DNA of 64,000 nt from Leptospira fluminis (GTDB lineage Bacteria > Spirochaetota > Leptospiria > Leptospirales > Leptospiraceae). The translations under genes were made by a program, and so were the position numbers. Below the pieces are notes generated by a model, which saw only the letters and a list, made by a program, of their open reading frames with translations, was not told the DNA's origin and did not search any database. This document shows, in pieces, positions 48,979 to 57,548 of the stretch; the stretch's first letter is position 1; the number at the start of each line of letters is the position of its first letter. The stretch lies in assembly GCF_004771275.1 (NCBI RefSeq), contig NZ_RQEV01000012.1, forward strand, positions 62,001-126,000, written 5' to 3'.

Positions 48979-50877
48979 TCAGAACGTAATTTCGCTCAAA
49001 ATCGGAAAGCGGAAGCTGGATTTCGGATCCAGCCCGTAACTATCCAAATGAAAGGAAGGCGGCAGCCTTTCCCGTTTCCATTGGCTTGCGGGAAAGAGCT
49101 TGAGAAATTTTTCGGCCCCGTTTCGAACCTCCACGGGATTTTCCCAATCCACGCTCCGATCGATTTGCGAGGGGGAGATTCCTTTTACAACGAAGGATTC
49201 TTCCAACTTTTGTAATAAAGGATAAGGCATCAGATCCTTTTCGTCTTCCTGCTTGTCCTGTAGAGGTTTGAGTTCCGCGGTAGGTTTGGAATCTAAAATC
49301 TTCTCCAATGATCGGATTGCGGGAAGTATTTCGTCCCTTCCTTCCATCACGTTTCGCAGCCAAGCCAACAGGAATTCCTTACTGATTCCCGTGAGAGGCG
49401 CCACCGAACCCGAGGAATCGCCGTCCATGGTAGTGTATCCTACGCTGGCTTCGCTTCTGTTTCCGGTGGATAAAAGCAAATGGCCGTTTACGTTAGCCAA
49501 GAGCCAGATCAAAGGAGATCGAACCCTGGCTTGGATGTTTTGGAGGGCGAGATTGTGCGATTCCCAATTCGGAACGTAACCGACTACTTCCGAAATCTTT
49601 CGGATCATGGAGGAAACTTCGGAATCGATCCGGATACTGGAGTGAGGAACTTCCAATTCTGCTGCCAAGGCTTGGGCGCTGTTTTGGGTCAGGTCCGAAT
49701 TGTTTTCGGTTCCTTGGTACAGTGTGAAAAGTAGATTCTTCTCGTCCAGGCCGATGGATGGAAGATAATCCTTTCCTAGCTCCTTTTTCGCGATCAGAAT
49801 CCCCGCCTTCACTAGCAAGGCACAGGCGGCGCTGTCCGCTCCTCCGGAAAGGGAAAGAGTGTAACCTTTCGTTTTAGATTTTCTTAAATAATCGAACAGA
49901 CCTAGAGAGACGGCCCGCGTAAAATCGCGATAATCGTCCCTTCCTTTCTCCGTCGCGGATGGAGAAACCCGTTCTTTCACCGAAACGGAAGGTAATTCCC
50001 GAATCCGGATCCTTTGCAGGTTTTTGCTTTTGGATCTGGATTCTCTCGTGCCGGAAGGACGAAAATTCCGTGCCCTTCTGGAACGTATGTCGTTCGAATC
50101 CAAATCCAGATGAATGAATTCAAAATCCGTAAAATGACATCTTGGTCCTTCCGTCACGAGAGCACCTTCCAAGAATCCCAAGGATCCGCCTTCGAAAATC
50201 AACCTTCCCGACTCGTTGCCGTTCAGATTGGAATACAATACGGCCCCCGCGCCGTTCCGTGAGGCTTCTCCGAAAAGTCTCTTTCTAGTTTCCTGCTTTC
50301 CGAGAGCGAAGTGGGAGGCTCCGGGAGAAAGAATCAGATCCGCTCCGGCTTCCACCAAGTTTTGCCCCGGCCTGGTTTGAACCCAAGAATCTTCGCAGAT
50401 TTCGATCCCGAAATTGAAATCGTCCGTCTCAAATAGTACGGAGCCGAAAGATATCTCACTCCCATCCGGAGCGACGGCATAAGGATCCGCTTCTTCCCCC
50501 TTGGTAAACCACCTGTTTTCGTAATGAACTCCCGTCTGTGCAAGATTCTGTTTCGGTACCAAGGCGATCACTTTGCCGTTCCGCAATACCGCCGCTACGT
50601 TGTAAAGATAAGGGCTCTGGAAAAACGGCAATCCGACAACGACCGTTCTGGAACCTGAGGCTTCCGCGATTTGGATCAGACTTTTCCAAGAATGTTCCCA
50701 CACCCAAGGAAAATAGAAAGCGTCTTCGCAACCGTAGCCGGAAATGCAAAGTTCGGGAAAAAGAACGATCGAGGAAGTTTTGCATTTTTCTAATGCAGCC
50801 AGAATCCTTTCCCGGTTTCCGCGAAAATCGAGAGGGGTGGTCCGGATACTTACTGCGGTACAGCGGTAGATCGACAT
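48979..50877 (-). CDS. nadE: Glutamine-dependent NAD+ synthetase
   Basis: NadE amidates nicotinic acid adenine dinucleotide to NAD+, the last step of the pathway. An N-terminal nitrilase-like glutaminase domain carries its catalytic triad: E42 in LFPELC, K109 in LVPKQNL and C161 in GIEICEDSW. The C-terminal synthetase domain has the PP-loop SLSGGADSAACA (near residue 350; Ala replaces the usual Ile or Val before Asp), TGNRSEASVGYTTMDGDSSG and FLLAWLRNV. Length 632 is typical of the glutamine-dependent form. It lies 44 bp downstream of waaA on the same strand. Confidence 0.94.
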   Translation of the reverse strand: MSIYRCTAVSIRTTPLDFRGNRERILAALEKCKTSSIVLFPELCISGYGCEDAFYFPWVWEHSWKSLIQIAEASGSRTVVVGLPFFQSPYLYNVAAVLRNGKVIALVPKQNLAQTGVHYENRWFTKGEEADPYAVAPDGSEISFGSVLFETDDFNFGIEICEDSWVQTRPGQNLVEAGADLILSPGASHFALGKQETRKRLFGEASRNGAGAVLYSNLNGNESGRLIFEGGSLGFLEGALVTEGPRCHFTDFEFIHLDLDSNDIRSRRARNFRPSGTRESRSKSKNLQRIRIRELPSVSVKERVSPSATEKGRDDYRDFTRAVSLGLFDYLRKSKTKGYTLSLSGGADSAACALLVKAGILIAKKELGKDYLPSIGLDEKNLLFTLYQGTENNSDLTQNSAQALAAELEVPHSSIRIDSEVSSMIRKISEVVGYVPNWESHNLALQNIQARVRSPLIWLLANVNGHLLLSTGNRSEASVGYTTMDGDSSGSVAPLTGISKEFLLAWLRNVMEGRDEILPAIRSLEKILDSKPTAELKPLQDKQEDEKDLMPYPLLQKLEESFVVKGISPSQIDRSVDWENPVEVRNGAEKFLKLFPASQWKRERLPPSFHLDSYGLDPKSSFRFPILSEITF

Positions 50878-50921
50878 GTTCTCCCTAGTGTCTTCGCCGG
50901 CACCCTTGCGGAAACCTTTTT

Positions 50922-52157
50922 TTACTTCTCCAATTCCTCGTAAATCCGCTCCGCGGCTCCTCTTCCGGATTCCAAAAAAGCCCGATTCGAAGAGGCGATT
51001 TTTTCCAATCTTTCGGAGGGAAGGGAAAGCGTTTCCAAAACGTCCTTTTCGTTTTTTACGATGAACAATCCTCCCTGTGAATTCAGCTCCTTGGCCTCCG
51101 GAGAGTGATCGATCTTAGGACCAGTCAGTATCGGCAACCCGAAATAAGCCGGCTCCAATACGTTGTGGACACGGTGATGCAGTCCTCCTCCTACATAGGC
51201 GAAATCGGCGGCTTGGTATGCGAACGCAAGAATACCTAGAACATCGAAAACCACGACTCTGGCGTTAGCGGCTTCAAAAGGACCGGAAGTATAGAGGCGA
51301 ACGTTTTCCGTCCTTCGAGAAACCTCGGTTAAGATGGATCGGATTCTGGCGGGATCCGTTTTATGCGGAAAGATCCAGAATGCGAAGTCGTTTAACGACG
51401 GTTCGGAAAGTAAAGGGAGAAAGAGACCTTCGCACTCCTCGTACGTGGAAGCCAGAAGGAGAACCTTCGGAAAAGGGTATCCGTTCGGCCTCCGAAAGCT
51501 TCCCGGATTCGACTCCACTTTTCGAATCACAGTATCGATCCTACAGTCTCCCAACGTCCTGATCTCCGCTTTTTGTCCCAGGAGTTCTCGAAAATTTTTT
51601 TCCGCGGAAAGATGGGAAGGGTAAATTCGATCGAAGAGGGCGAAGACGCAGCGATAGAATTTTTTTCCCAAAAAACCGGCAGGAGGAGTGATGACTGCGC
51701 AGGCCAGCAAGGTTCGAATTCCTCTTTTTTTTGCGGAGAGCAAAAGATTCGGCCAACGGTCCCAGGCCATACATACTAAAGTTCTCGGTCGGAATTTATC
51801 GAACAAGAAACCATAGGCCCAAGGAAAGTCCAAGGGAAGGTGAAATGTAACGTCCGCGGGAAACGCATCCAGTTGCGATTCCCGGACGGAAGGAGAAAAT
51901 ACGCTCTGTAGAATCAGAGTTTCCGGCTTTCGTTTCCGGAATACGGTTGCGAGGGCCCTGCATTGGTCCAATTCTCCGACGGAAGAGGCGTGGAACCAAA
52001 TTACTTTCCGTGCCGGATCCGGATCGGGAAGGGAACGAATTCTGACGAAGTCTTCCTTCCTCACTCGGAAGAATTCCCGAGCAGCGGGAATCGATAGGGA
52101 CAAAACACGAATCGGAATCCAAAGAAGAATCGTCAAAATTCTATAAAAGAAAAGCAT
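50922..52157 (-). CDS. waaA: 3-deoxy-D-manno-octulosonic acid (Kdo) transferase
   Basis: This GT-B glycosyltransferase adds Kdo to lipid A precursor at the inner membrane. The N-terminal half has IWFHASSVGELDQCRAL (residues 53-70, the catalytic Glu in SVGE), a membrane-facing hydrophobic N-terminus and LVCMAWDRWPNLL. The usual E of the TELWPN motif is replaced in WDRWPN. The C-terminal half has LLLASTYEECEGL and AYVGGGLHHRVHNVLEPAYFGLPILTGPK. At 411 residues it fits the family. It supports a diderm LPS-making organism. Its start and the HAD gene start are only 6 bp apart. Confidence 0.9.
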   Translation of the reverse strand: MLFFYRILTILLWIPIRVLSLSIPAAREFFRVRKEDFVRIRSLPDPDPARKVIWFHASSVGELDQCRALATVFRKRKPETLILQSVFSPSVRESQLDAFPADVTFHLPLDFPWAYGFLFDKFRPRTLVCMAWDRWPNLLLSAKKRGIRTLLACAVITPPAGFLGKKFYRCVFALFDRIYPSHLSAEKNFRELLGQKAEIRTLGDCRIDTVIRKVESNPGSFRRPNGYPFPKVLLLASTYEECEGLFLPLLSEPSLNDFAFWIFPHKTDPARIRSILTEVSRRTENVRLYTSGPFEAANARVVVFDVLGILAFAYQAADFAYVGGGLHHRVHNVLEPAYFGLPILTGPKIDHSPEAKELNSQGGLFIVKNEKDVLETLSLPSERLEKIASSNRAFLESGRGAAERIYEELEK

Positions 52158-52163
52158 GGGGGT

Positions 52164-52781
52164 ATGCGATCTCCGCTATTCGTGTTCGATCTGATGGACA
52201 CACTGATCAAAGATCCGTTTCACTCGGCTCTGCGCGCCTTGTTGTCCAAGGATCAGTTGGAATCTTTTAAAAACGGCCGGGAAAGGCAAGCTTTCTTGGA
52301 ATTCGAAAAAGGCCAAATCGACGAGCAGGAATTCTTTTCCAGATTTTATCTCGAATCCCACAGGCTGGCAGGACTTCCCAGTCCGGAAGAACTGAAACGA
52401 AAGATGTTCTCCTCCGTGGAACTTATCGAGGAAACCGCTCAGGTGGTTCGAACTCTAAAACAGAAAGGGTTTCAAGTAATTTTGGCCAGCAACTATTCGA
52501 TCTGGTACAAGGAACTCCTTCGGTTCCCGGAAATCGGAAGTCTTCTCCATTCCTTGGACAGACTCTATTTTTCCTGCGAAATGGGAGTGCGCAAACCCTC
52601 CCAGGAATATTACCAATGGATCGAAGTGGATTTTCCGGAACGGGAAATCGTATTCATAGACGACAATCCCACGAATGTGGAAGTCGCCGGTTATTTGAAT
52701 TGGAACTCCTATCGTTTTGATCCTAAGGATCCCAAAGGACTGGAGGAATTTCTCAGAGAGCAGTACCCCAATTGTCTTTGA
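52164..52781 (+). CDS. HAD-family hydrolase
   Basis: A 205-residue haloacid dehalogenase-like phosphatase of subfamily I. HAD motif I is FVFDLMDTLI (the nucleophile Asp9 and Asp12), motif II LASNYS, motif III lysine in GVRKPSQEYY, and motif IV VFIDDNPTNVEVA. A short helical cap (about 15-80) lies between motifs I and II. Overall it resembles YihX-like sugar-phosphate phosphatases, but the substrate is unknown. It is divergent from waaA with 6 bp between starts, and its last 29 bp overlap the end of the FlaA-like gene. Confidence 0.88.
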   Translation: MRSPLFVFDLMDTLIKDPFHSALRALLSKDQLESFKNGRERQAFLEFEKGQIDEQEFFSRFYLESHRLAGLPSPEELKRKMFSSVELIEETAQVVRTLKQKGFQVILASNYSIWYKELLRFPEIGSLLHSLDRLYFSCEMGVRKPSQEYYQWIEVDFPEREIVFIDDNPTNVEVAGYLNWNSYRFDPKDPKGLEEFLREQYPNCL

Positions 52782-53499
52782 TCTCCGCTCCCGGATAGAT
52801 TTCGTCCCTGCTATCGATCAGGATTCCCAATCGGTCCATATAGAAGATGAATTCCCCTTTTTCCTGGAAGGGATTCGGCTTGATCCGGATCGCTCCCACT
52901 TCTAGGGGAAATCTCAGAGATTGGTTCAATCGTATGTTCCTGCGAGGAAGAGAAAGTTGGGCTTCGATCCGTTTCCAACCGTCGAATTTCAAATTCCCGA
53001 TTTCTTGAACCACTTCCCGGGAATGTCTTTGCTTAAATACGATCTCCACGGAGGCGTTATGGTTGGAGGAATAAGCCCAAAAGAAAATCCGCGTCGGAAT
53101 TCCGATCGGCAAGCGGATCGGTTCCTTGGGTCGTATTTCTAGACGTTCCAATTTGGGATTTTCGAAATTGCTCTGGACCATCATGGACCTGTACTCTTCC
53201 GGCCGGGAAGATTTGTAGAGTTCTCTCTCTTTTAAAAACGCGGGAGAGGCGGGCACCTGGGACGTGAATTCGATTCTATTTACGAAGGAAATTCCGCGAT
53301 AGATCTCCCAAGGACGTTCTCCCTCGAACGAATCTACCAGAAAAAGATTGTAGTGTTTCCAATCTTGGAGTACTTTTTCGAGTTGAAGGACCCGACTCGA
53401 TTCGTCCTGGTCTCGAGTCACCGGAGGAGCCCAAGATAGACCGGGTACGAATAAGAGAACGAACAGACTCCGTAGCAGAAAATTCGACCGTACTTCCAC
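52753..53499 (-). CDS. FlaA-family flagellar filament sheath protein (paralogue)
   Basis: A 248-residue exported protein of the FlaA type, the outer sheath of spirochaetal periplasmic flagella. It has a signal peptide (SNFLLRSLFVLLFVPGLSW). Family-like stretches are LFLVDSFEGERPWEIYRG, LPIGIPTRIFFWAYSSNHNA, IVFKQRHSREV followed by IGNLKFDGWKRIEAQL, and GAIRIKPNPF with IFYMDRLGIL. These match the FlaA jellyroll pattern. Leptospira usually encodes flaA1 and flaA2 side by side; this copy stands alone, so it may be a third paralogue. GTG start at 53499 with GGAAG just upstream. Its end overlaps the HAD gene tail. Confidence 0.75.
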   Translation of the reverse strand: MEVRSNFLLRSLFVLLFVPGLSWAPPVTRDQDESSRVLQLEKVLQDWKHYNLFLVDSFEGERPWEIYRGISFVNRIEFTSQVPASPAFLKERELYKSSRPEEYRSMMVQSNFENPKLERLEIRPKEPIRLPIGIPTRIFFWAYSSNHNASVEIVFKQRHSREVVQEIGNLKFDGWKRIEAQLSLPRRNIRLNQSLRFPLEVGAIRIKPNPFQEKGEFIFYMDRLGILIDSRDEIYPGAEIKDNWGTAL

Positions 53500-53530
53500 G
53501 GTACTTCCTTCGGAAGAATTCGGATTTCAC

Positions 53531-53551
53531 CTGAGCAAACCTCAGTTTTTT
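53531..53551 (+). terminator. Short hairpin with T run in the flaA-like / 53598 divergent region
   Basis: CTGAG, CAAAC, CTCAG, then six T: a 5-bp stem on the plus strand, weak but with a proper T run. It lies 67 bp upstream of the rightward gene at 53598; it might be an attenuator or block transcription coming from the left. Confidence 0.35.
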
Positions 53552-53597
53552 GCCCGTTTTCATGCTTTCTGGTCCGATAAATAAAAAAGGAAAACCT

Positions 53598-54293
53598 ATG
53601 AACCGGGATATTTTGAAAACTCTTTTGGGAGGCCTGCTAATCCTTTTATTGGGATGCTTGATCGTATATGTGATCTTTCAGCGGGATAAAATATCCACTT
53701 GGGTAAAAAGCCAACAATCCTCTCCGGGAGAATCGGCTCCTAGCGAAAGGGTGATTATCGGTCTGGACGAACTTCCCCAGACAAAGGAGACGACTCCTCC
53801 CTCGCAAAATTTCGATTCGGAACGTTCTCCGAACAAAGAGATCCCGAAGGAAATACCCAAACCTCTTCCTAAAACGGATTACGAGGTTCCCGGACTCGGA
53901 CCGGAAGTCGGAAAAACCAAGCCTTCCGAGCGTTCGGAAAATCCCAAACGGGAAGAACCGCCTTCTTCGACCTTCGGAGAAGACGAACCTCCACGTTGGA
54001 AGGAAAAACATTCCTCCGAATCCGCAAAGTTCGACGAATCGAACTTCCGATCGAACCGAAAGGAAACCTCTTACCGAAAAAAAAACGGGACAAAAAGAAA
54101 GCATTCTTCGGTCCAAAAACGCTCCCGTCTGACCTCTCTGGAAAAAAGAGTCGATCGATTGGAGAAAAAATTAGGCGTAAAGAAATCCAAACAAGCTCGG
54201 TCCAAGAAAAAACCTGCCTCCTCCCTCGAAAAAAGAGTGGAGCGTTTGGAAAAAGAAGTATCTACGCTAAAAAAGAAATCCAAAGAGGAATAA
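53598..54293 (+). CDS. Membrane-anchored Lys/Glu-rich protein with repeated coiled-coil segment
   Basis: No family recognised. The N-terminus ILKTLLGGLLILLLGCLIVYVIF is a membrane helix; LLLGC inside it could instead be a lipobox with Cys20. The rest is charged and disordered (Pro/Glu/Ser/Lys-rich). It ends with two copies of a short coiled coil: SLEKRVDRLEKKLG and SLEKRVERLEKEVS, separated by about 20 residues. The ATG at 53598 is chosen over an open frame from 53550 because AAAAAGG precedes it. It lies 20 bp upstream of yggS and probably forms an operon with yggS and proC. Confidence 0.65.
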   Translation: MNRDILKTLLGGLLILLLGCLIVYVIFQRDKISTWVKSQQSSPGESAPSERVIIGLDELPQTKETTPPSQNFDSERSPNKEIPKEIPKPLPKTDYEVPGLGPEVGKTKPSERSENPKREEPPSSTFGEDEPPRWKEKHSSESAKFDESNFRSNRKETSYRKKNGTKRKHSSVQKRSRLTSLEKRVDRLEKKLGVKKSKQARSKKKPASSLEKRVERLEKEVSTLKKKSKEE

Positions 54294-54313
54294 TCCTCTA
54301 AGGCCTACGCAAC

Positions 54314-54979
54314 TTGGGAGTTTCGGAAAGATACCAGGAGATCCAACGGGAAATCGAATCCCTCCGTTCGGCGTCTCGGGTCTCGATCATAGCGGTCTCC
54401 AAATTCCAACCGCAAGAGAAAGTGGTCCAAGCTCTTCGGGCGGGCTGCCTTCATTTTGGAGAGAACCGAGTGCAGGAAGGTCTGGAAAAATTCCGGGACT
54501 TGGGGGTTCCGAACCGGGATTTCGTGCTCCACCATATCGGTCCCGTCCAGAGTGGAACCTTACGGAAATACGTAGGAATGTATTCCTACGCGCACGGAGT
54601 GGGGTCCATCGCCTCCTGGGACGAACTGAAGAAACGCTTGGAAAAAGACAAATGGAAGATGGGGATTTTTTTACAGGTCAATCTGACTGGAGAAGATTCG
54701 AAATCCGGATTTGCCGAGCAGGAGATTCCGAGAATTCTGGCAAAAGAATCGAATTTGCATACCGAATTCTGCCGCCTTGAAGGATTGATGACCATGGGGC
54801 CGAGTTCGGGAGATCCTACGGAAACGCGGAGAGTGTTTCATCAGTTGGGAAGAATTCGGTCGGATTATTTTCCCGCAGGAAAACTTTCCATGGGAATGTC
54901 GGGAGATTATAGAATCGCGGTTTCGGAAGGAAGCGATTTTGTCAGAATCGGAAGCGCAATATTCGGAGAACGCTCATGA
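54314..54979 (+). CDS. yggS: YggS/PROSC-family pyridoxal phosphate homeostasis protein
   Basis: A PLP-binding TIM-barrel protein that buffers cellular PLP and affects amino-acid metabolism. The PLP lysine is K30 in IIAVSKFQP. Other family stretches are FGENRVQEG, HHIGPVQSGTLRKYVGMYSYAHGV, VNLTGEDSKSGF, GLMTMGPSSGDP, and the C-terminal LSMGMSGDYRIAVSEGSDFVRIGSAIFG. Length 221 is typical. TTG start at 54314. Its stop overlaps the proC ATG (ATGA), a common genomic pairing of yggS with proC. Confidence 0.94.
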   Translation: MGVSERYQEIQREIESLRSASRVSIIAVSKFQPQEKVVQALRAGCLHFGENRVQEGLEKFRDLGVPNRDFVLHHIGPVQSGTLRKYVGMYSYAHGVGSIASWDELKKRLEKDKWKMGIFLQVNLTGEDSKSGFAEQEIPRILAKESNLHTEFCRLEGLMTMGPSSGDPTETRRVFHQLGRIRSDYFPAGKLSMGMSGDYRIAVSEGSDFVRIGSAIFGERS

Positions 54980-55758
54980 AATCGGAAACGGTCGGAATCG
55001 TAGGGTGCGGAAATATGGGGGGGGCCATCTATCGCTCCCTGAAAATCGGAGGAAGTAAGGTCCTGGGATTCGATCCCTTCCTCCCGCCGGAAAAGTCCGA
55101 AGGAATTCTTCTGGAGAAAGATTGGAGCGAGTTTGTGCGTGCCTCGGATCTACTGGTTCTGTGCGTAAAGCCCGGAGACGTTTCCAAGACTCTCAAGACG
55201 ATCTCATCGCCTAAAAAAATTCTCTCCGTCGCTGCGGGAATTCCTACGGGGATCCTACGCGCATCCTCTCCTTCCGGATCCTCGGTGGTACGGATCATGC
55301 CGAATTTGCCGATTTTGGTAGGAAAGGGCGCTCTTGCCTATTTCGGAGATTCCGAATTGTATCCGAACGTTCGGGAGATTTTTTCTCCCATTTCGTACTG
55401 CTTGGAAGTTTCTAAAGAGGAACTTTTGGACGCCGTGACGGGACTTTCCGGATCCGGACCGGCGTACGTCCTGAGGTTCGTCCAAAGTTTGGCCGAAGGG
55501 GGGGTCTCTTCCGGTCTAACGTACACGCAGTCTCTGGATCTTGCGATTCACACAGTCCTAGGCGCGGCCGAGTTACTTCTGGAAGAAAGAAAAAAGAAAA
55601 TCGACCTTCATCCGGAAGAATTGAAAAACAGAGTCACTTCTCCGGGCGGAACTACCATTGCCGGTTTGGAAGAATTGGAGAGAAACAAATTCCCGTACGC
55701 AGTCATGTCTGCGGTAAAAAGAGCTGCGGAACGATCCTCAGAATTGGGAAGATCCTAG
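54976..55758 (+). CDS. proC: Pyrroline-5-carboxylate reductase
   Basis: ProC reduces pyrroline-5-carboxylate to proline with NAD(P)H. The Rossmann start is VGIVGCGNMGGAIYR (G10 to G16). Other family motifs are VLCVKPGDV, VVRIMPNLPILVGKGALAYF, DAVTGLSGSGPAYVLRFVQSLAEGGVSSGL and VTSPGGTTIAGLEELE. Length 260 is normal. Start ATG at 54976 in an ATGA overlap with yggS. The 131-bp gap to the initiator tRNA holds only a weak ACGAG/CTCGT pairing. Confidence 0.95.
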   Translation: MKSETVGIVGCGNMGGAIYRSLKIGGSKVLGFDPFLPPEKSEGILLEKDWSEFVRASDLLVLCVKPGDVSKTLKTISSPKKILSVAAGIPTGILRASSPSGSSVVRIMPNLPILVGKGALAYFGDSELYPNVREIFSPISYCLEVSKEELLDAVTGLSGSGPAYVLRFVQSLAEGGVSSGLTYTQSLDLAIHTVLGAAELLLEERKKKIDLHPEELKNRVTSPGGTTIAGLEELERNKFPYAVMSAVKRAAERSSELGRS

Positions 55759-55889
55759 AAAAATTAACCCTTTGGAATTAGGATTTTTAGTAACTAACGA
55801 AAAGAATACGAAACCGAATGTAGAAACGAGCAACTTTTACTCGTCTAATTGTTTGCTTTTCTGGATTGGAGAAAGGGAAAAAGACACTC

Positions 55890-55962
<73 letters not shown>

Positions 55963-55974
55963 GTGTCTGAAACC

Positions 55975-56003
55975 ATGTTTCCCCAGCCAGGGCCCAAAGT
56001 CAA
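55975..56003 (-). promoter_or_regulatory. Candidate promoter of the initiator tRNA
   Basis: On the minus strand TTGACT, a 17-base spacer and AAACAT, 12 bp upstream of the tRNA 5' end. The -35 box is a 5-of-6 match; the -10 box is weak. Confidence 0.4.
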
Positions 56004-56080
56004 GCGAAAAAACTAAAAAGAGTTTGATTTCCCCAAGGAAACGTTTTTGATGCTACTACCTTGAGCGAATGTATCTTTGA

Positions 56081-57226
56081 ATGAATCGAAAAATTCTTCG
56101 CCAGTCGGGCATAGCGAAACGAGAACCATTGAAACACGGACCGGGAGAATCCAACTTGATCGGAAAAGATAACGATCCTCTGATGATCGAGTACTATGAG
56201 AAAAAGATCTACGATCAAAAGCAATTAATCGAGATCAGCAAGGCTCTCAACTCTACACTCGATTATAAATATCTTATAGACGCCATTTTAAACATATGTC
56301 TGGCTCAACTTCAAACGTTGAGCGCGGCGATTTTTCTTTCGCCTGAGGCGGATTCGAATTACTTCGAACTCGAGCCGAGTTTCAAAGGATTCGACCTGAG
56401 CGACGACGATGTGACCTTTCGTATCAAGACCGATGCGCCTTTAATTACGTTTTTGGAAACAAAACTGAAAGCGATGACGCCGGACCAGGTGGAAGAAGCG
56501 ATGGGTTTGAGTCCGGAGCTCCAATTCCTTCGGAAGATCGGAGGGGACCTGATCATTCCTCTGAACGCGAAGGGCAAGGTGAACGGACTTCTGCTTTTGG
56601 GAGAAAAAATCACCTTGGGCGAATGGATGGAGGAGGACAGGGACTTCTTGACCACTCTTTCCACTCTCGCGGGGATCGCGGTGGAAAACTCGCGACTTTA
56701 CGAACTGGCTACCGTGGACATGATGACCGGTTTGAAAGTACATCATTACTTCCAGACCAAACTGAAAGAGGAAATGGAGAGGAGCCGGAAAAAACGTTCC
56801 GGCTTGGCGCTTCTCTTTACGGACGTTGATAATTTCAAAAAATTCAATGATACCCACGGTCACCAGGCGGGAGACGAGGTGCTGATCGCCGTCGCCAAGA
56901 AATTGATAGAAAGCGCGGGGAAGCACGATATAGCGGCCAGATACGGCGGTGAGGAATTCTGTTTGGTCATGCCCGGAGCCGATTTAAAGCGAGGCTTTGA
57001 AATGGGGGAAAGGATCCGGAAGGCGGTCGAAGCGTCTTCGATCCCGAATCCGAACGGAGGGCCCGACTTTAAGGTGACCTTGTCTATCGGAGTTTCCGAA
57101 ATCTGGCAGGCGGATCGTAACAATAAGGATTTGATCGAACGGGCGGACAAGGCTCTGTACGAGGCAAAGCATTCCGGAAAAAACCGTACGATTCCGTACC
57201 AGCCGACTTCCACCAATCCGAATTGA
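56081..57226 (+). CDS. GAF-GGDEF diguanylate cyclase
   Basis: A soluble 381-residue signalling protein. A GAF-like sensor domain (about 45-205) has ALNSTLDYKYLIDAILNICL at its start and VNGLLLLGEK in its core. The GGDEF domain (about 215-375) has MTGLKVHHYF, LFTDVDNFKKFNDTHGHQAGDEVL and the active site RYGGEEFCLVMPG (GGEEF at 289-293), then SIGVSE and ADKALYEAK. The active site is intact, so it should make cyclic di-GMP. No I-site RxxD is obvious. First gene of a rightward operon of small overlaps; the PilZ-like protein at 62142 may read the signal. Confidence 0.9.
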   Translation: MNRKILRQSGIAKREPLKHGPGESNLIGKDNDPLMIEYYEKKIYDQKQLIEISKALNSTLDYKYLIDAILNICLAQLQTLSAAIFLSPEADSNYFELEPSFKGFDLSDDDVTFRIKTDAPLITFLETKLKAMTPDQVEEAMGLSPELQFLRKIGGDLIIPLNAKGKVNGLLLLGEKITLGEWMEEDRDFLTTLSTLAGIAVENSRLYELATVDMMTGLKVHHYFQTKLKEEMERSRKKRSGLALLFTDVDNFKKFNDTHGHQAGDEVLIAVAKKLIESAGKHDIAARYGGEEFCLVMPGADLKRGFEMGERIRKAVEASSIPNPNGGPDFKVTLSIGVSEIWQADRNNKDLIERADKALYEAKHSGKNRTIPYQPTSTNPN

Positions 57227-57232
57227 ACGCTC

Positions 57233-57260
57233 TTTTCGGGACTTTCTTCCGTCCCGAAAA
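57233..57260. repeat. Perfect 10-bp inverted repeat after the GGDEF gene
   Basis: TTTTCGGGAC, loop of 8, GTCCCGAAAA. It sits 6 bp after the GGDEF stop and before the next small gene, so it lies in their leader or trailer. With T on the left and A on the right it extends the stem rather than forming a T run. Confidence 0.6.
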
Positions 57261-57303
57261 AAATCAGAGTAAACCGTTTTCGGTTTCGGCCGATAGGTCT
57301 AGC

Positions 57304-57534
57304 ATGGAAAGACAACTAGCGCTGGATCATTTTTATCTGACCCAAATCGAGGAAGCCGAATTGGGGAGAAGGATCAAAAATCGGGCCTTGGGTCGGGAAG
57401 AATTCGATTTTTCTCCCTATGCTTGCTTTATCGAATACAAATCCAAGGATGAAAAGACAGGGATCGAATACAGAGATTGCGTGATCGACTATACCCGTTG
57501 TCCAAACAACCGTTGTATTAAAAAACTAATGTAA
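57304..57534 (+). CDS. Small hypothetical protein, 76 aa
   Basis: A 76-residue polar protein with ATG at 57304. It contains LTQIEEAELGRRIKNRALG and a Cys-containing C-terminus (ACFIEYKSKDEK, YRDCVIDYTRCPNNRCIKKL; four cysteines in all, C-x4-C at the end). No family known. A longer frame from the TTG at 57223 (TTGA overlap with the GGDEF stop) would run through the 10-bp hairpin and is less likely. It lies between a diguanylate cyclase and an exported protease-like gene. Confidence 0.55.
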   Translation: MERQLALDHFYLTQIEEAELGRRIKNRALGREEFDFSPYACFIEYKSKDEKTGIEYRDCVIDYTRCPNNRCIKKLM

Positions 57535-57548
57535 TTTTTACATTCGTC

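Noticed and set aside
53570..53586. Sigma-28-like -10 (CCGATAA) before the gene at 53598
   Set aside because: There is no TAAA-type -35 box at the right distance, and the box lies too near the start codon.
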